Shown here in pieces: positions 15,958-20,143 of a DNA stretch of 20,143 nt. The notes under the pieces were generated by a model. The model was not told the DNA's origin, searched no databases, and was given only the letters and a program-made list of their open reading frames with translations. How positions within the stretch are numbered: the first letter of the stretch is position 1; the number at the start of each line of letters is the position of its first letter. A program made the translations under genes and the position numbers. Source of the DNA: Rhodospirillaceae bacterium (GTDB taxonomy: Bacteria > Pseudomonadota > Alphaproteobacteria > Puniceispirillales > Puniceispirillaceae); the NCBI GenBank assembly GCA_002731315.1, contig PCBG01000003.1, forward strand, positions 5,177 to 25,319, written 5' to 3'.

Positions 15958-17642
15958 TAAATCACCAGCCCGGCTGGGAAGGTGGCCAACAGGAAGGTAA
16001 AGATCAGCGGCATAAATTGGAAAATGCGCGCCTGCACCGGATCAGGCGGGGCTGGGTTCAGCCGCATTTGAAAGAACATCGACAGGCCCATCATGATCGG
16101 CCAGGCTCCAAGCTGCAGGAAGGGCGGGAGGAAATCCACTCCAAAGGGCAGCAGCCCAAAGACATTGAATACCGATGTCGGGTCAGGGGCCGACAGATCT
16201 GTGATCCATCCAAAGAAAGGTGCATGGCGCATCTCGATGGTGACAAAAAGCACCTTGTAAAGGGCAAAGAAAACTGGGATCTGCAACAGAACTGGCAGGC
16301 AGCCGGCGGCCGGGTTGATTTTTTCCTTTTTATAGAGGTCCATCATCTCACGATTCATCGCCATGCGATCATCGGCGTGACGTTCACGAATTTGCTGAAT
16401 TTTCGGGCTGACAAGTCGCATCTTGCCCATTGAGCGATAGGATTTATTTGCTAGCGGAAAGAAGAAAATCTTTACCACGACAGTAAAGGCGATTACTGCA
16501 AGCCCGAAATTTCCAAGTAGGCTGTTTAGCCAGTTAATGGCGTAAAAGAACGGCTTTGTCAGAAAATAAAACCAGCCAAAATCAATGGCGCGATCAAATT
16601 TCTCCAGCCCCAACGTCTCGCCATAGCTGTCCAGAAGGGTAACTTTCTTGGCCCCGACAAACAGCTTTGATCCGAAGGCCAGCGTTGCACCGTTGGCAAC
16701 CAGCTGTGACTGCGCGTTTATATAGCCTGCCTGATACAGCGCATCCTGCGATCCAACTTCGGAAAATTTGAAATTCAGCGATGCCTCCTGATCAGGGATC
16801 AGCGCTGTCAACCAGTACTTATCTGAAAAACCTATCCAGCCGCCCTGCGTGCCGTCAAAGGTCAGGTCCTCTGCCTTGCGCCGGTCAGTGCGTGTTTCGG
16901 TGAGATCATCGTAATCCTGATAGCTGGCGATGTCGTCGAAGACACCAATTGGTCCTTCATGCAGGATCCAGATGCCGCTGGTAACGGGCGTGCCATGCCG
17001 GCGAACACGGCCATAATGATTGAAGGCTAACGCCCCGCCGCTGTTGTTGACTACTGCATCGTCGATGCTGAACAGGTAATTTTCGTCTATAGATATAACG
17101 CGCGAGAACAGCAACCCCTGACCATTGTCCCATGTGAAGGTTACCGGCGTGTTTGGTGTCAGAGTTTGGCGGTTCGCCGTCCATACCGTCCCGCCATCAG
17201 GAAGCACCTTGCCATTGCCGTCCTGGGTCCAGCGGAATTCCACGAAATATGGAAGTGTGGTTTCCGTGCGTTGCAGTAGCCGGATATTCGGCGAATCTTC
17301 ATCCTGCGTTTCCTGATAGCCTTTCAGCACCACATCGTCGAAACGCAATCCGGCCAGCGAAATCGAGCCGCTGACAAGAGGCGCATCAATTGTGATTCGC
17401 GGGGCGTCGGCAACAGTGGTTGCCTCATCGGTAGCAATTGCCGTCATGGCCGCAGTACCTTGTGTGCTTGCCGCCGGCGTATCACGGCTTTCGGCATCAC
17501 TGTCGGATATTTGTTCGGCAATGGCCTGCTGGCGAGCAGCTTCACGTTCTAGTTCAGGGCCAACGATAAAGACCTGCCAGCCAAACAGCACTGCCATCGA
17601 AAGTGCGATTGCCAGGATCAGATTGCGGTTTTCTGAATTCAT
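15885..17642 (-). CDS. yidC: Membrane protein insertase YidC
   Basis: Inner-membrane insertase that works alone or with SecYEG. The 585 residues have an N-terminal transmembrane helix (about 8-28), a variable Ala/Thr/Ser-rich stretch (40-80), the large periplasmic P1 domain (about 82-350) and the five-helix insertase core from about 355. Core landmarks are the cytoplasmic C1 hairpin (MGKMRLVSPKIQQIRERHADD, starting near 405), NPAAGCLPVLLQIPVFFALY, and the final FPAGLVIYWTWNNLLS. Lys391 stands where E. coli has the cavity Arg366; lysine at this point is a feature of alphaproteobacterial YidC. A GGGGA ribosome site precedes the ATG. The gene lies 18 bases after yidD and overlaps the start of engB. 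Confidence 0.96.
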   Translation of the reverse strand: MNSENRNLILAIALSMAVLFGWQVFIVGPELEREAARQQAIAEQISDSDAESRDTPAASTQGTAAMTAIATDEATTVADAPRITIDAPLVSGSISLAGLRFDDVVLKGYQETQDEDSPNIRLLQRTETTLPYFVEFRWTQDGNGKVLPDGGTVWTANRQTLTPNTPVTFTWDNGQGLLFSRVISIDENYLFSIDDAVVNNSGGALAFNHYGRVRRHGTPVTSGIWILHEGPIGVFDDIASYQDYDDLTETRTDRRKAEDLTFDGTQGGWIGFSDKYWLTALIPDQEASLNFKFSEVGSQDALYQAGYINAQSQLVANGATLAFGSKLFVGAKKVTLLDSYGETLGLEKFDRAIDFGWFYFLTKPFFYAINWLNSLLGNFGLAVIAFTVVVKIFFFPLANKSYRSMGKMRLVSPKIQQIRERHADDRMAMNREMMDLYKKEKINPAAGCLPVLLQIPVFFALYKVLFVTIEMRHAPFFGWITDLSAPDPTSVFNVFGLLPFGVDFLPPFLQLGAWPIMMGLSMFFQMRLNPAPPDPVQARIFQFMPLIFTFLLATFPAGLVIYWTWNNLLSMTQQWYIMRTIAKES

Positions 17643-17660
17643 ACAGATGTCCCCGTCATG

Positions 17661-17996
17661 CTATCGGTCGTTGGTGTTCAGGTCTTTGGCAGTGTTCCGC
17701 TTATGCCCTACCGCTGCATCTTCCTTGAGGTTGCCCGGAGGCGAGACAGGATCAAAAGCCGATGTTGCCCACGGATGACAGCGCGCTATACGTTTTACCG
17801 CATAGTAGCTTCCACGCAAGGGGCCATGCAGGCGTAATGCATCCTGCGTATATTCCGAACAGGTTGGCAAATGTCGGCAATTTGCACCCAAAAGGGGCGA
17901 TACGAAGAGTCTGTAGACCCAGATCAGCGCCATAAGCGGCAGCGACAATGCGTGGCTTGCGAGCTGCCAAAGCGCGGCTGTCGAGCTGTTCATCAT
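17661..17996 (-). CDS. yidD: Membrane protein insertion efficiency factor YidD
   Basis: Small membrane-associated protein encoded between rnpA and yidC in most bacteria and reported to help membrane insertion. The 111 residues contain an amphipathic N-terminal segment, the family core LIWVYRLFVSPLLGANCRH and PTCSEYTQDALRLHGPLRGS, and CHPW with Cys73; conserved cysteines are Cys40, Cys46 and Cys73. After DPVSPP the last 25 residues are variable and polar. Tandem ATG codons occur at 17996 and 17993; the first overlaps the rnpA TGA as ATGA, so translation is probably coupled. Confidence 0.94.
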   Translation of the reverse strand: MMNSSTAALWQLASHALSLPLMALIWVYRLFVSPLLGANCRHLPTCSEYTQDALRLHGPLRGSYYAVKRIARCHPWATSAFDPVSPPGNLKEDAAVGHKRNTAKDLNTNDR

Positions 17997-18379
17997 GATT
18001 TCTTCGTGCCTTTGAGCGATGCATGCCTGCCGCGATGCTGCGCAAGACGGTAATGCAGATACCCGAGGGCCTTGTCAAGATCACGCACCAAATCGGCCCA
18101 TGGTCTGTCAGCCGTATTATGGCGGGCGATGATGACATAATCTGTGCCGCCTCTGGCGCGCTTTACTAATTCGGTGCGCGCTAGAGCGCGCAGCCGACGT
18201 CGCGTGCGATTACGGCGAACAGCATTTCCCGTCTTTTTGGAAGCGGTCAGACCAACGCGCCAGAAGGAATGTTCGGTTGGTGTGGCTTGCAATATAAAGC
18301 CGGCTGAAATTGCTTTTAGGCCGCTGTTGCGCGCAGCAATGAAGCCCGCACGCGACGGGATGCTGACCAGACAGGTCAC
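17993..18379 (-). CDS. rnpA: Ribonuclease P protein component
   Basis: Basic protein subunit that helps the RNase P RNA cleave tRNA precursors. I place the start at a GTG (18379), 20 bases after the rpmH stop, with AGGA about 10 bases upstream; this gives 128 residues, normal for the family. The frame continues open through rpmH to an ATG at 18610, but that ATG lies at the predicted rpmH -35 box and would not be in the transcript. Key motifs are VGLTASKKTGNAVRRNRTRR (42-61) with the RNR signature at 56-58, and YVIIARHNTA, followed by a basic C-terminal tail. Its stop overlaps the yidD start. Confidence 0.92.
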   Translation of the reverse strand: MTCLVSIPSRAGFIAARNSGLKAISAGFILQATPTEHSFWRVGLTASKKTGNAVRRNRTRRRLRALARTELVKRARGGTDYVIIARHNTADRPWADLVRDLDKALGYLHYRLAQHRGRHASLKGTKKS

Positions 18380-18399
18380 TGCGGCAAGATCCTGATATT

Positions 18400-18534
18400 T
18401 CAGGCCGACAGTCGTGCGCGGCCCTTTGCACGGCGGGCACGCAGCACACGACGCCCGCCTACAGTGGCCATGCGTGCACGAAAGCCGTGACGGCGCTTGC
18501 GAACGAGAACACTCGGTTGATAGGTGCGCTTCAT
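18400..18534 (-). CDS. rpmH: 50S ribosomal protein L34
   Basis: A 44-residue ribosomal protein, short enough to be missed by length-limited gene finding. The translation starts [20 protein letters not shown] and continues [19 protein letters not shown], ending RLSA, a complete and canonical L34. A strong AAGGAG ribosome site lies 8 bases before the ATG at 18534. A near-consensus promoter lies 47 bases upstream. It is first in the rpmH-rnpA-yidD-yidC order that is conserved across bacteria; rnpA begins 20 bases after its stop. Confidence 0.97.
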   Translation of the reverse strand: MKRTYQPSVLVRKRRHGFRARMATVGGRRVLRARRAKGRARLSA

Positions 18535-18581
18535 TATGACGCTCCTTCGTAAAAATAATCTGTTTATCAGAAACTGCACGG

Positions 18582-18610
18582 GTTGTAGGGTTCGGTGCCG
18601 CGGCTGTCAA
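18582..18610 (-). promoter_or_regulatory. Probable sigma-70 promoter of the rpmH-rnpA-yidD-yidC operon
   Basis: On the minus strand a perfect TTGACA (18605-18610) is followed after exactly 17 bases by TACAAC (18582-18587). The predicted start, near 18575, gives a leader of about 40 bases with an AT-rich stretch and the AAGGAG site. Confidence 0.6.
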
Positions 18611-18867
18611 TGGCTTTTGCTGGAATTAGCGCTCTTGTAAGGCATCTTTGATATTGTCCCCAAGCTCCAGGCGTTCTCCTATTTTTTACGCTAAAATCTT
18701 AAAATGGCCTTGCAGTTTGAGGGTTGAAGCGTCCTTGTAGGCTTCTGATCAGAATTTTGACTGTTTTGCCCCATCGAGATGGAGCTGACAGTTCAGACTT
18801 CTAATGGTGTTTCTGATACGCGCTGAAAACTTGACGGTGAAAGATGTTGTTGCACCTGCCGGTGCCA
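18611..18867 (+). other. Intergenic stretch without a recognised gene (rpmH promoter side to gpt end)
   Basis: Together with the rpmH leader this is a 333-base gap. Apart from the rpmH promoter I see nothing firm in it: an AT-rich patch around 18680-18705, and a short GCACC/GGTGC inverted repeat (about 18853-18865) just after the gpt stop with no T-run. A 27-codon plus-strand frame from 18804 runs antisense into gpt and has no ribosome site. No DnaA boxes were seen. Confidence 0.5.
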
Positions 18868-19350
18868 TCAACCACGCTGCCCGATAATTGGGGTTGAAGG
18901 CTGTGGCTCCATGTCCCACGGAAAGAAAATCCACGTATCCTGCGATACCTCGGTGACGAACGTATCGACCAACGGCCTGCCAGCTGGCTTTGCATAGACA
19001 GTTGCAAAATGCGCCTCAGGCATCATGGTGCGCAGTGCTTTTGCTGTCTCGCCTGTATCAACCAGATCATCAACAATCAGCCAGCCTGCGCCCTTGCCTG
19101 CGCTGGGCGCCTCCTTCAAAACATGCAAATCGCCTTGATCACCGCCGTGATAGGATGAAATACAGGCTGTTTCAATAAGTCTAACTTCCAGTTCGCGCGC
19201 GACAATTGCCGCTGGCACGAGGCCGCCACGTGTAACCGCTACAATGCCTTCAAAGGGACCCAGTTCCAGCAGTCTCCAGGCAAGCGCCTTTGATGTGCGG
19301 TGGAGCTCTTCCCACGAAACTGGAAAGGATTTTTTTGGACTGTCAGTCAT
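18868..19350 (-). CDS. gpt: Xanthine phosphoribosyltransferase
   Basis: Purine salvage enzyme joining xanthine or guanine to PRPP. The 160 residues (E. coli Gpt has 152) contain [11 protein letters not shown] (38-47), the PRPP-binding loop [13 protein letters not shown] (91-103) with Asp94-Asp95, and the Gpt-type C-terminal [11 protein letters not shown], where Trp participates in purine binding. The [15 protein letters not shown] stretch is also typical of Gpt rather than Hpt. An AGGAT ribosome site lies about 8 bases before the ATG. It is transcribed alone, divergent from the tRNA-Arg gene. Confidence 0.93.
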   Translation of the reverse strand: MTDSPKKSFPVSWEELHRTSKALAWRLLELGPFEGIVAVTRGGLVPAAIVARELEVRLIETACISSYHGGDQGDLHVLKEAPSAGKGAGWLIVDDLVDTGETAKALRTMMPEAHFATVYAKPAGRPLVDTFVTEVSQDTWIFFPWDMEPQPSTPIIGQRG

Positions 19351-19475
19351 CCGAATTATCCTGCTTCAGAATATATTGATAACCAGCAGAGAGTAGTGTT
19401 TGCGCACATAATGGCAAGAGAGAAGGAGTTGCCATGGACAACAAAATGGCGTGCGGTCTTGGCTGAAGTTCGGGC

Positions 19476-19504
19476 TTGCCAGCGACAGACGCTTGGCCTA
19501 TGGT
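19476..19504 (+). promoter_or_regulatory. Possible promoter of tRNA-Arg
   Basis: TTGCCA (19476-19481) and TATGGT (19499-19504) are 17 bases apart on the plus strand. The implied transcript has a leader of about 33 bases with a GCTCC/GGAGC hairpin (19509-19525) before the mature tRNA. Confidence 0.4.
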
Positions 19505-19543
19505 TCGCGCTCCTGTGGCGGGAGCTTGTTATCCTGTTGCGAC

Positions 19544-19620
19544 GCGCTCGTAGCTCAGCTGGATAGAGCACCAGACTACGAATCTGGGGGTCGGGAGTTC
19601 GAATCTTCCCGAGCGCGCCA
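19544..19620 (+). tRNA. tRNA-Arg (anticodon ACG)
   Basis: A full 77-base cloverleaf with encoded CCA. The acceptor strands GCGCTCG and CGAGCGC pair completely. The D-loop carries AGCTCAGCTGGATAGAGC. The anticodon stem CCAGA/TCTGG encloses loop CTACGAA with ACG at 19578-19580, read as ICG after deamination, for CGU, CGC and CGA arginine codons. The T arm has TTCGAAT. The 3' half is a likely attachment site for the adjacent integrase. Confidence 0.97.
19600..19620 (+). other. Putative attachment site (3' end of tRNA-Arg)
   Basis: Tyrosine recombinases of islands commonly use the T-arm to CCA part of a tRNA gene as the crossover region, and an integrase gene begins 79 bases downstream. The second copy that would prove this lies outside the window, so the exact core is not defined. 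Confidence 0.4.
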
Positions 19621-19699
19621 TTTCTCGCATCGATACCCGCAGAACGCATAGCGTTTCGACCTGTTCGCATTATCGCGGGCGTACAAATGGTCGTACATT

Positions 19700-20143
19700 A
19701 TGACGAAGGTATCTGCTCCCTATCTCTATCGGAAGCGCGGCGTCTACTATCTGCAGAAGCGCGTTCCAAAGCCCCTCATCCCGCAATATGGACGATCGAT
19801 CCTGCAGCGATCTCTTCGCACTGCAGACCGCACTGAAGCTGTTCGCCTGTCCAGCCAGATCGTGGCTACCCTCCATCGCGAGTGGCAGGAGCTTCTGTTC
19901 GCCCTACCACAAGATGGCTCATCTGTTTACGAAGGCCTGATTACAGGCCCTAAACAGGAGCCAAGCCTGACTGAAGCAATGCACCTGTATGTGCAGGCTA
20001 CTGGCAAAGAAGGTAACCAGAGGTTCATTGCCTCAACAGAACGAAGCGTCGCTGAGGTGGTATCCCTGTCGGGCGACAAGGCGATATCCGCCTATAACCG
20101 ATCCGATGCGCTGAAGTTCCGTGATGCACTGGTATCTCGTGGG
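19700..20143 (+). CDS. Tyrosine recombinase/phage-type integrase (N-terminal part, cut by window)
   Basis: The frame runs from an ATG at 19700 to the window end, 148 codons without a stop. The N-terminus MTKVSAPYLYRKRGVYYLQKRVP is typical of the short beta-strand domain at the start of proteobacterial island integrases (the R-G-x-Y-Y-x-x-x-R-V-P pattern). Next come LRTADRTEAVRLSSQIVATL and a helical core-binding region (about 88-148) with SLTEAMHLYVQA and YNRSDALKFRDALVSRG, as in SAM-like phage integrase domains. The catalytic Arg-His-Arg-Tyr domain lies beyond the window. No strong ribosome site precedes the ATG, and the frame is open upstream for some distance, so the start is tentative. 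Its position after a tRNA gene marks the end of an integrated element. Confidence 0.85.
   Translation, partial: MTKVSAPYLYRKRGVYYLQKRVPKPLIPQYGRSILQRSLRTADRTEAVRLSSQIVATLHREWQELLFALPQDGSSVYEGLITGPKQEPSLTEAMHLYVQATGKEGNQRFIASTERSVAEVVSLSGDKAISAYNRSDALKFRDALVSRG

Noticed and set aside
19356..19670. A 104-codon minus-strand frame covering the tRNA-Arg gene
   Set aside because: It is antisense to the tRNA; such frames are frequent spurious calls over tRNA genes and its protein contains the translated complement of the cloverleaf.
1..20143. CRISPR array, IS element, rRNA genes or origin of replication
   Set aside because: No regularly spaced repeats of suitable length, no transposase-like frames with terminal inverted repeats, no rRNA sequence and no cluster of DnaA boxes were seen.

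Overview
The window looks like a chromosomal segment of a Gram-negative alphaproteobacterium. The evidence is the gene orders def-fmt-truA and rpmH-rnpA-yidD-yidC-engB-argB, a membrane-anchored CycM-type cytochrome c next to kdsB and a stand-alone prephenate dehydratase, the short 4.5S-type SRP RNA, and a lysine in the YidC hydrophilic cavity. Composition is moderately GC-rich. A marine lineage such as SAR116 would fit, but this is inference from gene order; I could not run a search.

Layout. Positions 1-2313 are a minus-strand set: cycM (cytochrome c), a HisN-type histidinol-phosphatase and a GhrA-type 2-hydroxyacid dehydrogenase that runs off the left edge. Divergent to it on the plus strand are kdsB (LPS Kdo activation) and pheA (phenylalanine synthesis), then the SRP RNA gene, then the replication/repair operon dnaX-ybaB-recR. 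recR meets the minus-strand rmuC in a 4-base convergent overlap. Divergent from rmuC is the plus-strand def-fmt-truA set (translation initiation and tRNA modification).

From 10729 to 18534 everything is on the minus strand. Read in transcription order it is rpmH, rnpA, yidD, yidC, engB (ribosome protein, RNase P, membrane insertion, ribosome-assembly GTPase), then argB, a HAD pyrimidine 5'-nucleotidase-like gene, dapD, dapE and a five-helix Yip1-like membrane protein. Several pairs overlap by 1-4 bases (rnpA/yidD, dapD/dapE, dapE/membrane protein), so translational coupling is likely. rpmH has a near-consensus promoter. It is too short to be found by length-filtered gene finding but is unambiguous.

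At the right end gpt (minus) is followed by a plus-strand tRNA-Arg(ACG) and, 79 bases after its CCA end, the start of a tyrosine recombinase gene that runs off the window. This is the usual layout of the integrase end of a genomic island or prophage inserted in a tRNA gene. The rest of the window is conserved housekeeping sequence. I found no CRISPR array, IS element, toxin-antitoxin pair or recognisable defence system. If an undescribed system exists here, it is most likely in the island beyond position 20143.
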